64,000 bases of DNA. It comes from an uncultured Sphingomonadaceae bacterium. Lineage in GTDB: Bacteria; Pseudomonadota; Alphaproteobacteria; Sphingomonadales; Sphingomonadaceae. The translations under genes were made by a program, and so were the position numbers. Location of the stretch: positions 744,001 through 808,000 of the forward strand of contig CANMVC010000002.1 in the NCBI GenBank assembly GCA_947501325.1, given 5' to 3'. How positions within the stretch are numbered: position 1 is the first letter of the stretch; each line of letters starts with the position of its first letter. Positions 26,804-36,719 of this stretch are shown here, piece after piece. The notes below the pieces were generated by a model that worked only from the letters and a program-made list of their open reading frames with translations, ran no database searches and was not told the origin of the DNA.

Positions 26804-28974
26804 TTTTCTCTCTCCGTTCCCAAGTCAATTCGGGCAGCAAAGCCTGTCCAACTTAGCGTCTGTCCCCGGAATTTTATGCGATGTGTGGTGGCGCTATCCG
26901 GATCATAAGAGATCGCGAAGGCCAGCTTTGTTCCCCCTAGTGTTTCAAGGAACAGCACATCTTTGCGATCCACTGTTTCAAACTTCATTTCCTTAATCTG
27001 GCTGTCGCTCGCTACGGTTTGTTCAGCGGCGCCGTCGTAACGGCCGTGGGCTTCCAATATGCCGACAAAACTTGTATTTTTGGCATTGTCTAGCCGCTGA
27101 ATCAGCATCGGTTCGCGGCGCAAATTAAAGTTGGGATCATTGGCCCCACTTTCGGCGAGGATCATTATCGCGCCTGGCTGCGGAACGAAACGCCATGTGT
27201 AGAAACGATCGTCCAACAACCAGGTGACAAAGCTTTTGTCGGCTGTCGGTATGCCTTCCGCGTCAACCCAGATATGCTCATAGCCATTCTTGTCGCCTAG
27301 CACCGGTCGGCTTTGAGCATTGGAAGCAACGTCAAAGCCAATGCGCATGATCTGGCCGTTGTAGTGCAGCGGTAAGTCATAGCGGTGCGCGGTGTCAGAT
27401 TGCACGCGCAGGATATCGACGACCAGCGGTTGGCTGAGCCCCGCGATATCGAGCAGAGCCATGGTGCGGGTGAAGGCGACATCAGGATAAGCGCCGGTCA
27501 TGCTCGCGGCGCTGATTTGGATTCCGGCCTCATCGGAGAAATAAAGTTGCTGCGGCGGCCGCGCTTCGCCGGCCTTGGTGTTACCGCCAAAATGGCTTTT
27601 CTCGTCTACTACCAGCGTGTTGTGAGCGATCGTCTGCTTCGCCCAGCTCTTATTCTCGGGGAGATAACGCCCGCCTTCTTTAGCTTCGATATTCAGGAAG
27701 CGTGCGGCGCCATAATCCGAAATCAGCTCGCGGCCATTGTCATAATACTGCCAGCCGAGCTTGTCGAAATGGCCATGGCCCATGCCTTGCGAGCTGTTTT
27801 TAGTCAACAGCACCTGATGACCCGGACCACTGCCGTTGCGTATTATCCCGACGGCACCTTTTTTGCCGTCAGGGCCGTCGCGCAGGAGCAAGGATTTGAA
27901 GTCGAACGGCATCGCTTTTCCGGTCGCCAGATCACTGGCCAGTTGCTGGCCATCCGCAGTCAGAACCGAACGCCCCTGCCATTTGGCAATGGATAAAAGC
28001 TGCGGATCGCGCGTCTTCGCATAAGCAATGGCGACACCGTGATAGAGCTCCTCGGTATTGAGGCTCTTATCCTTGATCGCGTCATTAAACGGGAAGAAGA
28101 AACCGCCGTAGGTCAACTGTATTGTGGTTTGCAGAGCCTTCAGCAATATACCGTTGCGGCGTTCGAAAATCTTGCGCTCCGGAGCATTTTTTTCAATCGC
28201 GTTTGCAAACACCATGAAGGGCATCAGCGCATAACGCTGATAATAAGGCCCTTCCGAATAATAGCCGTCTGGGGAAAAAAGTAGATCGGTCTGGCGCAGG
28301 AAGCCGGATTTTCCGTCTTTGGCCGAGCCTAGTAACGCGCGTTCGACCATATCCTGATCACCGAGCACATAGCCGGTCATGCCGACGCCAGCGGTTGCCC
28401 AGGTTGCATGATTGTGGATCAGATTAAATGTCTGTGCCGATTCCACCGACAGGAAGTCAGCTGCTTTGCGAAAGACCTGATTGTCGATCAGGTCGCGCTG
28501 TGCTTTTGGTAAAGAATCACGAATTTGTTCATAGCCCTGAATGCTCTGCACGAGCCACACAGCGTCGTTCAGAACCTGCCAGAAAATCTTGCCGTAATTC
28601 TGCTTCTTGCGAGCGGGATGCGCTTCCAGAGTGGGATAAAGCGCGGCATAAGCCAGCAAGATATCCCGCGCATACTCGGCATATTGTTGCTCACCAGTGA
28701 TCCGGTAAAGCATACCAGCCTGATAAACGGCCTTGTAATTGCGTTTGTGCTGCTCGTGCGTATAACCGCCACCGGGATCCTTCGGAACCGGCACAACCAC
28801 ACCCGCATCCATCATCATTTTCAGGAAAGCGCGCGAACGGGTGACTTCGCCATCAAACAGGGATGCTGTTGCCTGCGGTGTGGACGCGGATGAAGGCTGC
28901 GCCGCTTCAGAAGCACCCGCTACGCAAGCAGTCGAACAGCCCAGCAGGGCGACAGGCAGAACGAAACGCTTCAC
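26800..28974 (-). CDS. Exo-oligoalginate lyase, PL17 family
   Basis: A protein of 724 residues with a lipoprotein-like signal (LLGC at 13 or TAC at 17). The N-terminal (alpha/alpha) barrel, about residues 40-390, contains NLIHNHATW near residue 187 and the YYSEGPYYQRYAL segment; in PL17 enzymes such Asn, His and Tyr residues form the active site. The C-terminal heparinase II/III-like beta domain contains GMGHGHFDKLGWQYY. It releases unsaturated monouronates from the ends of alginate oligomers. It overlaps the PL6 and kdgF genes by 4 nt. Confidence 0.92.
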   Translation of the reverse strand: MKRFVLPVALLGCSTACVAGASEAAQPSSASTPQATASLFDGEVTRSRAFLKMMMDAGVVVPVPKDPGGGYTHEQHKRNYKAVYQAGMLYRITGEQQYAEYARDILLAYAALYPTLEAHPARKKQNYGKIFWQVLNDAVWLVQSIQGYEQIRDSLPKAQRDLIDNQVFRKAADFLSVESAQTFNLIHNHATWATAGVGMTGYVLGDQDMVERALLGSAKDGKSGFLRQTDLLFSPDGYYSEGPYYQRYALMPFMVFANAIEKNAPERKIFERRNGILLKALQTTIQLTYGGFFFPFNDAIKDKSLNTEELYHGVAIAYAKTRDPQLLSIAKWQGRSVLTADGQQLASDLATGKAMPFDFKSLLLRDGPDGKKGAVGIIRNGSGPGHQVLLTKNSSQGMGHGHFDKLGWQYYDNGRELISDYGAARFLNIEAKEGGRYLPENKSWAKQTIAHNTLVVDEKSHFGGNTKAGEARPPQQLYFSDEAGIQISAASMTGAYPDVAFTRTMALLDIAGLSQPLVVDILRVQSDTAHRYDLPLHYNGQIMRIGFDVASNAQSRPVLGDKNGYEHIWVDAEGIPTADKSFVTWLLDDRFYTWRFVPQPGAIMILAESGANDPNFNLRREPMLIQRLDNAKNTSFVGILEAHGRYDGAAEQTVASDSQIKEMKFETVDRKDVLFLETLGGTKLAFAISYDPDSATTHRIKFRGQTLSWTGFAARIDLGTEREK

Positions 28975-31220
28975 TTTGCCAGCTCGTCCGACATGACGTT
29001 ATCGGTCATCTGCACACGCGGTTCGCCGGCCCAGATTAATTCTTCGACTATCGGAGCCGGAGTGGCCGAAAACATATTTTCCGCAACGCGGGTTTGCGGA
29101 CGGCCGACCGTATGAACGATCTTGATTGGCGCACTATTGGCAAAATTTGATTTCTGAATGTCGCTATGTTGCACGCCGTGCAGCACTAAAGCAGCGCCGG
29201 AAGCATTGTTGCCGCCTTTGCCGACGTTCAGGAAATTGGATTCCGAAAGAGAGAAATGCGGACCAAAAGTGCTTTCGTCGCGGCCACCGCGATAGATGTT
29301 AAACGCTTCGCCGCCAATATCTTTGAAATTGGATTCAGAAATACTGACATATTCGGCGTTATACTGACCGTAATCCTCGGTCTCCGCTGCGGCCTGAATG
29401 ATCGACCCAGATATGTTGAGGAAATTGCTGTTCTTGATACTGATCCGGTCCGCAAAGCTACTCTTGCCCAGAGCGATGACGTGAAAGGATTTATTGACGT
29501 CGAGATTTGCCACGTTAACGCGATCAAGCGTGATGACGAAATTGGACTGGATGGGATAGCTGGTCGTTCGAATAACGGCATTTCCAACCGAGTCCGGCGC
29601 CAAGGCTCCATCTATCAGTACGTTGGAAAGGCTCAAACTGCCGCGTTCGCGAATTTCAAAGAGTGACGGGCGGGCGAAAGTGATTTTGGCCACCGCGTCA
29701 GCAGGCCCAACAATAGCGAGCGCCTTATCGAGATGCAGCAGCTTGTTGACCACATAATCACCGGCGCTCAGTATCAACCGGTCGCCTTCTTCGGCTTTGG
29801 CCAACGCTTGCGTCAGGCTATCTTCGCCCGGGGCGACCGCAATGTCTTTGCCGTTACCAAAACGATCACCGATTGCTGGCTTTGCATACCATGAGACCCC
29901 GACCTGCTCGCGTGTCAACGGTTTTAGATCGCGAGACGCGCCGATGTTCAAGCCTTGGGGATAAAGTAAGCCATTGTCCGCGCGGGATAACGCTACGGAT
30001 GTGTTGGAAATACCGGCAATAGGTTTTTCGATCTTGCCGGCGATCATTAGATTATCGGCAAAGCGAATACCACTGACATCGTCCTGAACCTTGATGAAAG
30101 TACCATTACCAACACCGCCCAGCATATTGCTTGAGAACTTACTGTTTACTGGCGGCGCAGAGCGTTCTTTATCGGCCCCAGCCGCAAAGGTAATTCGGCT
30201 GCTGTCGACAACGCTGTTATTCTCGATAACCGCGTTGTCGACTTGCACGTAGCGATTGACGGGTGAATTGGGCACGCCGTTCATCACCGTAAGCGCGCTG
30301 GAAAAACCGGTTCCGCGCAAACCTTCCATATAGTTATTACGGATGATCTGATCGCGATTAATCACGCGAATACCGCCACTATGATCTTTGCCATTACCCA
30401 TGAAGACATTATTCTCGACGAGATTTCCATCGCCATGGCGCAAGGTCAAAGTCCCACTGGATTCAAAGAAAACGTTTCCACGATACGTGTTTGCACCGGA
30501 TTTGGACGAGATGATTTCAACCTCTCCATCGCAGCGATCAAAAAAATTATTCTCAACCAGCGTATGAGAATTGAACACTGAATATTTGCTTGTACCAATA
30601 CGGAGAGTTTCTCCTCCGTTGGAACCAAGAACTGGGCGTGGCCCGAAATAATTATGATCGATCCGGTGATAGTTTTCCCGGCTATCCCTGCTGTCGAGCC
30701 GGACGGCAAAGGTCACACCCTTATTGCTTTTGCCAACCAAGTGATTGTGATCGAAGCGGTTGCGCTTGCCATACATCCCGACCCAATAATCACTCTCAAA
30801 GCGATCAGGTTTGTTGAAATGATCAATAACAACTTCGGTGACGCGACTATCATAGGCGAGATCGCCTTTGGTCCGGCGAAAAGAGATCACCTCCCCGGTT
30901 GGGCTATAACCGTTGCGAAACACCAGGCCGGTGACGAGAATATGTTTACCACCGATACGCAGATTGGACTGCCCCGTGATGATCACCTTACCAGGCTCTT
31001 GAGAGATAAGAGTGATTGGTTTTTTCTTGGTACCCTTGCCGGTCAGTACGATTTCAAAATCGCGCCACTCGCCATTGGCCAATATAATGACATCTCCCGC
31101 TTCAACCTTCTTGGCGGCGGCGAAATATTCAGTTTGGTTTTTGACGAGATATTGAGCGGACTGCGCAGGTGAAGCCCAGGCAATGAAAATCCCAATTATC
31201 AGGGTAAACCTGAACACCAT
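28971..31220 (-). CDS. Alginate lyase, PL6 family (chondroitinase B-like)
   Basis: A secreted protein of 749 residues: a signal peptide ending PAQSAQ, then a right-handed parallel beta-helix typical of PL6. The opening QYLVKNQTEYFAAAKKVEAG and the segment VFRNGYSPTGEVISFRRTKG are characteristic. The length suggests the two-domain PL6 type with a second beta-helix from about residue 480 (rich in NFLN and SNF repeats). It cleaves alginate by beta-elimination outside the inner membrane. The ATG at 31220 is preferred to a GTG at 31259. It is the first gene of the lyase operon. Confidence 0.92.
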   Translation of the reverse strand: MVFRFTLIIGIFIAWASPAQSAQYLVKNQTEYFAAAKKVEAGDVIILANGEWRDFEIVLTGKGTKKKPITLISQEPGKVIITGQSNLRIGGKHILVTGLVFRNGYSPTGEVISFRRTKGDLAYDSRVTEVVIDHFNKPDRFESDYWVGMYGKRNRFDHNHLVGKSNKGVTFAVRLDSRDSRENYHRIDHNYFGPRPVLGSNGGETLRIGTSKYSVFNSHTLVENNFFDRCDGEVEIISSKSGANTYRGNVFFESSGTLTLRHGDGNLVENNVFMGNGKDHSGGIRVINRDQIIRNNYMEGLRGTGFSSALTVMNGVPNSPVNRYVQVDNAVIENNSVVDSSRITFAAGADKERSAPPVNSKFSSNMLGGVGNGTFIKVQDDVSGIRFADNLMIAGKIEKPIAGISNTSVALSRADNGLLYPQGLNIGASRDLKPLTREQVGVSWYAKPAIGDRFGNGKDIAVAPGEDSLTQALAKAEEGDRLILSAGDYVVNKLLHLDKALAIVGPADAVAKITFARPSLFEIRERGSLSLSNVLIDGALAPDSVGNAVIRTTSYPIQSNFVITLDRVNVANLDVNKSFHVIALGKSSFADRISIKNSNFLNISGSIIQAAAETEDYGQYNAEYVSISESNFKDIGGEAFNIYRGGRDESTFGPHFSLSESNFLNVGKGGNNASGAALVLHGVQHSDIQKSNFANSAPIKIVHTVGRPQTRVAENMFSATPAPIVEELIWAGEPRVQMTDNVMSDELAK

Positions 31221-31286
31221 CTCCTGACCATCCTTTTTATTATGATCAAGAGCTAACACTGACGCAAATTAACGTCAACCAATTTG

Positions 31287-31320
31287 TAATACCAAAATGC
31301 AGTTTTTGTTTATACCAATT
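31287..31320 (-). promoter_or_regulatory. Predicted GntR operator sites before the lyase operon
   Basis: Read on the minus strand, AATTGGTAT (31312-31320) and ATTTTGGTATTA (31287-31298) lie between the regulator gene and the PL6 start. Both also occur exactly in front of the TonB receptor gene. The element equals a half-site of the UxuR/ExuR operator (AATTGGTATACCAATT), which is bound by the same regulator class. Confidence 0.5.
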
Positions 31321-32061
31321 TTAACCGATATTGGCATTCGTAAGGAACCGTTCGCGGCTTTCGCTCGCCCGTTGCTGCACTTCGCGTAGCGCTTCCTGTT
31401 CCGTCGCATCCAGCATCGCGCTGATGAGCCGGAAGAAATGAGCGCGCATGGCATTGCGCGCATCGTCTGAATTATGCGACTTGAGCGCATCCAGGATCAA
31501 CTGATGCTCTCTCATGCGAGATTCGGCGTCTTCTTCGCATACCGAGCCATAGGTTTTCTTTACCTTGGGCAATTCTTCGCGCATCCGCCACAGAGTCTCG
31601 ATCGTATGAACAATCGCTTTGTTCCCCGAGGCCTTGGCGATCGTCATGTGAAACGCACGATCTGCACTGGTTGCAGCATCATCATTGGCCGCCGACATCT
31701 GGCTGACCAATTCCTGCAAATCATCAAGCGCTTCGTCAGAAATAACTTTCGCTGCCAGTGCCGCCGCTTCTGATTCTATCATCGACCGCGCCTCGGTCAG
31801 TTCAAAGGCGCTAACATCAGGCAACTGCCCGGGATCTTTGGGTTGTTCATCGGAAACATAGACGCCGGAGCCGGTCTTAATCTGGATTTTACCGACTGCC
31901 TGAAGGGCGATTTCCGCCTCTCTGATGGTCACACGGCTTACGCCGAAGCGTTCGGCCAGCTCGCGTTCTCCGGGAAGACGGGTACCTAAAGGAAAGACAC
32001 CTTCGTCAATAAGATCAGAGATTTGTTCTGCAACGCTGTGAAAGAGCCTCTTCTCTGACAT
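31321..32061 (-). CDS. FadR-subfamily GntR regulator (FCD domain)
   Basis: A regulator of about 246 residues: a winged-helix GntR domain (LPGERELAERFGVSRVTIRE) and a C-terminal FCD domain whose His residues in FHMTIAKASGN and REHQLILDAL are the usual metal ligands. The ATG at 32061 is spaced properly from GGAGG; frames from 32070 or 32085 also read in. It sits between the TonB receptor and the lyase operon and probably represses both until a uronate-type ligand binds. Target and ligand are inference. Confidence 0.9.
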   Translation of the reverse strand: MSEKRLFHSVAEQISDLIDEGVFPLGTRLPGERELAERFGVSRVTIREAEIALQAVGKIQIKTGSGVYVSDEQPKDPGQLPDVSAFELTEARSMIESEAAALAAKVISDEALDDLQELVSQMSAANDDAATSADRAFHMTIAKASGNKAIVHTIETLWRMREELPKVKKTYGSVCEEDAESRMREHQLILDALKSHNSDDARNAMRAHFFRLISAMLDATEQEALREVQQRASESRERFLTNANIG

Positions 32062-32210
32062 TTGCTGCATATCCTCCAATTTCAATTAACCTGATCGATT
32101 TAGATATCTAACCCAAAGTCACTCCACTTGTCGACCAAATACCCAAACCAAAACCCGATGAACGGGCGCGGCAGGTTCAAGCTCCCGCCGCGCCAGTCTC
32201 CTGATGGAGC

Positions 32211-35200
32211 CTAGAACTTGAATTTTACGCCAGCGAAATAGCGCGGCCCGTAGACCTGTGCTGCACCGAAATCATCAAGTGTTCCGCGAGAATTGATCCG
32301 AGGTTCATTGAAAAGGTTGATGCCCTCGAGAGTAAATTTGATGTTGTCGGTCAACGCATATGAAATACGCGCCTCAAACACGCCAGTATCTTGAACGTAA
32401 CGAACCCGACCAGGCGTTGAAATGAACTGCTGGAAATAGCTGCTGCGATACTTGTATACGCCTTGTAAATCTAGATTGCCGATCTGGTAGTACAGCTGCG
32501 CAGACAGCACGTGTTTCGAGAGACCAAAGATATCAGCGGGTGGGATCAATGCTTCACTTGTTACAATAGACCCATCAGAAAGTACCGTGCTGTTCGCACC
32601 CAACGTATCATCCTGGAACTCGAAATTTGAGTTTGCATAGTTGTAGCTCACTTTAAATCCGAGGCCATCCAATGGCTTTGGAAGATAGCTAAAGCGATGC
32701 GCCGCGGTTAGTTCAAAACCAAAGATTGTGCTGTTTTCTCCAGTCGTATTCGAAGTAGAAACAACTGCATCAATTGGCTGGCCATCAACGATAAACGTTT
32801 CAGTAACAGCCGTAGTATCAAAGCCGCCATTAAAGCTCTTAAAATATACTCCGCCAGCCAGTATCGTATCGTCGTTCGGATACCACTCCAACGCGGCATC
32901 AAAATTCCATGACAGCAACGGTTCGGTAAATGGATTGCCGTTTGCGGTAACAACACCAAGCGCTTCAATCACAGAATTAGCATCTTCGTCGTCGTTGGCG
33001 CTACTGAACGAACGTCCGAAGCCCAGATTTGAAGGGTCGGGCCTAGATAGCGCGCGAAATACAGCAAAACGGGCTTGAAGATCAGGCGACACATCCGCGA
33101 CGATGTTAAAGCTCGGCAAAAACTCTGTGTAGGAACTACTAACAGCATCTACAACAAAGTTGCCGCTATCTTCATTTATAGTAACCACACCATCAGCATC
33201 CACTTCCGACGTCAAACTTGTACGGAGACCAATCGACCGAACCTTGCTGCGAACAACCCTGAGGCCAGCATTACCGCGCACCGGAATAGATCCGAGATCG
33301 CCATCGAAATTGGCCTGAATATACCCTGCCCAACTCCTCTCATTCACATCGTTATTTTGAATCGAATCGAAAGTTCCCTCTGGATAGACCGGCACACCAT
33401 CTTCGTCGAAGGTAATGTCGCCACTGGGATCGTTAGCCTCAAGGTTTTGCGCCAAACAAAGCGCATCGAAAGTTGCAAATGTGTTGGTCGTGCTGATGAC
33501 ATTGCCGTCTGCATCGATATTGGTGACCAACGGATTGCCGCCTGACACCGAAGATAGAAAACCGCTTTCAGGAAACGCGGTACGACAAGCTTGATTGGCA
33601 GCAGCCAAAGCGTCGTTATCGTAAACCACTTGAATACGGCCAGGACCACTGGCCCCTGGTACATCCCGATATTTCAGTTCCTGAAAGCGAACACCAGCTT
33701 GCACCGAGGACAGCAGTCCACCCATCTCATATTCAAGATCACCGCGGGCAGCGAAGATGCTGTTATAGCGGTCTTGCTCCAGATCATACCGGACACGCGC
33801 ATTATCCGAGAAGAGATCGTAATTGTTTACGTCAAATTCCTGCACGAAAAAGTTGAAGATATCCGAACCATTTTGCCGGATCAGATAAGCCGTCTCAATG
33901 CGGTCATCAGTGCTTGATCCATCGCTTTCCTGCGCGACAGGATATTGATCCTCATTGCCGAATATATCTTCACCATTTCTAATGCGCTGGCGAACTTGGG
34001 TAGCTTCTTCAATTCGCCGAGTTTGCGAGTAAGAAAAATCGCCTGACAGGCGCAACCGCTCGGTTGCTTGGACATCAATAGAAAGACCACCACCATAATA
34101 TTCTTCATCGCGCTCGAGATATTCGCTGTTTGTCTCAACGCTTGTTTCGCCGGTGAACTGCTGCAATTCGCCATTCGGGCCAGTGATCAGATCAAAGTCA
34201 AGACGGTTAATATCTCCGACACCGTCAACACGACGCCCTTCCGAGAAATTGAGATCATTACGCCGTTCACGGAACAGACGTTTCGAATATTGGAAGTCCA
34301 TATTGATATCGACGTCTGGAGTAGGCTGCAGCTGAAGTGCGCCAAAGAAAGAATCCCGCTCGTCATCAGTAATGTTCTGACGGTACGCATAACTGTTCCG
34401 GGCGATCACAAAATCTTCGGTGCCGGCTGTGTCGGGCCGACTTGAGTTACAGTTGCCGTCATCGAAAACGCCGTCGCTGTTATCAGTAGGGTCGTTTTTA
34501 CAATAGTTCAGTGTGTTGCTAACATTGGCTTCCTGCTCGGGATTTGTAGTCACATTACGCGAATAACCAAGCGAGATACCCACTTCGCCATCACCAACAT
34601 TAAACTGATCAATATAGCTTACTGTACCACGATAACCGAATTTCCGGAAGCGCTGGTCCGATGCTATGTCAAGATTATCCGGATTCAAATTGAGTTTGAA
34701 GTCGCCTTGAATACGGCGCTTACCGTAATCGATGGGCTTGACCGTTTCGAGAGCAATCTGGCCAGCAACACCCCCTTCAATCAATTCCGCCGATTGCGTT
34801 TTATAGATCGCAACCTTGTTGAAAAGCTCCGACGGAAACTGGCTGAAATTAACGGAACGGTCTCCGCTACCATTAGTCGCCGAACGACCGTTGATAACAG
34901 TCGAACCAAGAAAAGGACCAAGGCCGCGAATCGAAATTTCAGTCGCGCCGCCTTGCTCGCGGTGCGAAGCTGCGCCGGTGAGTGTTTCAAGCGCCTCGCC
35001 AATGGAAAGCGCGGGAAGGTCACCAATTTCCTCAGATGAAAGCGCATCGACAACCAGATTGTCGAGCTTTTTGGTTTCTATCGAATCTTGAATGGTAGCC
35101 CGAATACCGGAGACAATAATCGTGTCGTCATCCGATTCGCTGGCTGCAGTATCCTGCGCGGCAGCTGGTGCAGCCATTGCGGTTATCGCTGTGGTAGCCA

Positions 35201-35264
35201 GTAAAGTAGTGATTATTCGTTTTTGTTGGTTCTGCGAACGTGCAGCGCGAGCGTGAAAGCGCAT
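32211..35264 (-). CDS. TonB-dependent receptor, probable alginate oligomer uptake
   Basis: A protein of 1017 residues: a signal peptide (ending PAAAQD), TonB-box-like TIIVSGIRATIQDSIETKK, a plug domain (EEIGDLPALSIGEALETLTG) and a long beta barrel ending in Phe (GVKFKF). The style is that of the Caulobacter-type carbohydrate receptors (TIGR01782). The RBS AGGGAGG precedes the ATG. Location in front of the regulator and lyases gives the likely substrate. Two operator-like clusters lie 73-128 bp upstream. Confidence 0.93.
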   Translation of the reverse strand: MRFHARAARSQNQQKRIITTLLATTAITAMAAPAAAQDTAASESDDDTIIVSGIRATIQDSIETKKLDNLVVDALSSEEIGDLPALSIGEALETLTGAASHREQGGATEISIRGLGPFLGSTVINGRSATNGSGDRSVNFSQFPSELFNKVAIYKTQSAELIEGGVAGQIALETVKPIDYGKRRIQGDFKLNLNPDNLDIASDQRFRKFGYRGTVSYIDQFNVGDGEVGISLGYSRNVTTNPEQEANVSNTLNYCKNDPTDNSDGVFDDGNCNSSRPDTAGTEDFVIARNSYAYRQNITDDERDSFFGALQLQPTPDVDINMDFQYSKRLFRERRNDLNFSEGRRVDGVGDINRLDFDLITGPNGELQQFTGETSVETNSEYLERDEEYYGGGLSIDVQATERLRLSGDFSYSQTRRIEEATQVRQRIRNGEDIFGNEDQYPVAQESDGSSTDDRIETAYLIRQNGSDIFNFFVQEFDVNNYDLFSDNARVRYDLEQDRYNSIFAARGDLEYEMGGLLSSVQAGVRFQELKYRDVPGASGPGRIQVVYDNDALAAANQACRTAFPESGFLSSVSGGNPLVTNIDADGNVISTTNTFATFDALCLAQNLEANDPSGDITFDEDGVPVYPEGTFDSIQNNDVNERSWAGYIQANFDGDLGSIPVRGNAGLRVVRSKVRSIGLRTSLTSEVDADGVVTINEDSGNFVVDAVSSSYTEFLPSFNIVADVSPDLQARFAVFRALSRPDPSNLGFGRSFSSANDDEDANSVIEALGVVTANGNPFTEPLLSWNFDAALEWYPNDDTILAGGVYFKSFNGGFDTTAVTETFIVDGQPIDAVVSTSNTTGENSTIFGFELTAAHRFSYLPKPLDGLGFKVSYNYANSNFEFQDDTLGANSTVLSDGSIVTSEALIPPADIFGLSKHVLSAQLYYQIGNLDLQGVYKYRSSYFQQFISTPGRVRYVQDTGVFEARISYALTDNIKFTLEGINLFNEPRINSRGTLDDFGAAQVYGPRYFAGVKFKF

Positions 35265-35336
35265 CAGTAATCCTCCCTGAGTATTTTCTTAATTTTTTTG
35301 GAAACTGGCGTGCGCAGACAATTTTGTCAACCTAAT

Positions 35337-35385
35337 ATGCATACCATAATTGTTTTTAATGCATACCAATTATTAATACCAAAAT
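35337..35385 (-). promoter_or_regulatory. Predicted GntR operator cluster before the TonB receptor
   Basis: The sequence ATGCATACCA occurs twice (35337-35346 and 35359-35368), 22 bp apart and so on the same DNA face. It is followed by TAATACCAAAAT (35374-35385). The latter and ATACCAATT (35363-35371) are exact repeats of sequences before the PL6 gene. Placement 73-121 bp before the receptor start suits an operator set for the locus regulator. Confidence 0.5.
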
Positions 35386-35487
35386 ATCCAAGTGCATTTT
35401 CCTCTCTTACATGCACAGATTAAAACGGGCTTTCCCTGCTAACCACTCGGTCATTAATGCGCCTGTGATCGCTCAGCTTTGAAACGG

Positions 35488-35509
35488 TGGAGCTAAGCTG
35501 GAGCTAAGC
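35488..35509. repeat. 11-bp tandem duplication
   Basis: TGGAGCTAAGC occurs twice in direct succession (35488-35498 and 35499-35509). It looks like a small slippage duplication in non-coding DNA; no function is evident. Confidence 0.6.
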
Positions 35510-35669
35510 TTTTTCATACCGGAACGGGTTATGCATGACGTTACTGGCTTACCTCTTCTTGCACTCCCATTCGAGTTGGAAGATGCCCACCGTCAAAGTT
35601 TGAAAAAGATCGCGAATTGCCAGTGTACTATTTAAAATCCACGATGTTGCCTTACGCGGCATGCGAATT

Positions 35670-36719
35670 TTACTTTTTTGAAGCTTTCCGAGCCAGCCGG
35701 TCCGCTCTTCTTCGTTGCTTCTTTGCCAGAATTTGCTTGCTGGCTTCGTTCAAAAGAACATTATCAGCCATCACTGCACCTCGTTCACCAACTGGCCGAT
35801 CTGGTCCGGTGGTGGAATCTTCAAACGTCTGACGCTCCGTCTCCGCGTTGATTTCCGCTCCCAGCAAAACCGCGTAGGCCGAAAGAAACAGCCACATCAG
35901 GAAAATGACAACGGCGGCCAGAGAGCCGTAGGTGGCATTATAGTTACTTATATTGGCCGCATAAAAGCCGAAGCCTAAGGTGACTAGCAACCAGAGCAAT
36001 GTTGCCACTGCCGACCCTAGCGTCAACCAACGCCATTTGGCCGGTCGCCGGTCCGGGCCAAATCGATAGAATAACCCAAATGCGACGCTAACCAGCAAAC
36101 CCGCAGTGGACCAAGTTGCGACTTTGATCAAAGTAAGAGTAAAATCTCCTAGATAGTTCTGTAAGAAGTTACTGACATAAGTGAAAAATGTTATGGAACT
36201 CAGCCCAACAACTGCAACCATTGCCATTCCTACTGTTATTTTGGCAGCAACATAGGTTGTGGCAAATATGTTCCGTGATTCCCGCTCTTCATAGATGATA
36301 TTGAGCGCTTTTATCATCGCCGTCGCAGCGCGCATCGCACCATAGGTCGAAATCAGAAGTGCAAAGGCCAAACCGAGCCCTTGCGCAGTCTTACTGGTTT
36401 TCACTACCGCCAGCAGTTGTTCCCGGATGATAAACACGACTTCGCTGGGTAGAAGACCGTCCACATTATCTATGACGCTGGCCACGTTGCTGGTATCGGC
36501 GATCAAACCGTAGAGCATGATTATGACAGCAATTAACGGAACAAAGGCAAGAAATCCAAAGAAGGCAACCCCGGCCGCAAGCAAAGGCAGGTTATGAAAA
36601 TCGTTCATGACGTAAATGCGTTTGAGGATAGCCCACCAAGCTTTTAGTGGAAAATGAAGCGGTGTCTTGGACGAGGCACCGGAAGTTTCAGCTTCCAAAG
36701 AGTCTGCGTCGATTTTCAT
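35670..36719 (-). CDS. YihY/BrkB family inner-membrane protein
   Basis: A protein of 349 residues with about six membrane helices. It carries family segments such as NLPLLAAGVAFFGFLAFVPL, STYGAMRAATAMIKALNIIY and YGSLAAVVIFLMWLFLSAY. The ends are charged, with a Lys/Arg-rich C-terminus. The family has been called ribonuclease BN in error; a real function is unknown, with envelope transport suspected. It is the last gene of the tamA-tamB-lipoprotein operon and overlaps the lipoprotein gene by 4 nt. Confidence 0.9.
   Translation of the reverse strand: MKIDADSLEAETSGASSKTPLHFPLKAWWAILKRIYVMNDFHNLPLLAAGVAFFGFLAFVPLIAVIIMLYGLIADTSNVASVIDNVDGLLPSEVVFIIREQLLAVVKTSKTAQGLGLAFALLISTYGAMRAATAMIKALNIIYEERESRNIFATTYVAAKITVGMAMVAVVGLSSITFFTYVSNFLQNYLGDFTLTLIKVATWSTAGLLVSVAFGLFYRFGPDRRPAKWRWLTLGSAVATLLWLLVTLGFGFYAANISNYNATYGSLAAVVIFLMWLFLSAYAVLLGAEINAETERQTFEDSTTGPDRPVGERGAVMADNVLLNEASKQILAKKQRRRADRLARKASKK

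Larger units (their letters stand above)
35265..35669. other. Intergenic region between the TonB receptor and BrkB genes
   Basis: About 400 bases without a gene. The left part (35265-35390) holds the receptor's RBS, promoter and GntR-type operator cluster. The middle holds an 11-bp tandem duplication. I see no terminator with a clear U-tract and no coding frame with an RBS. Confidence 0.6.
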
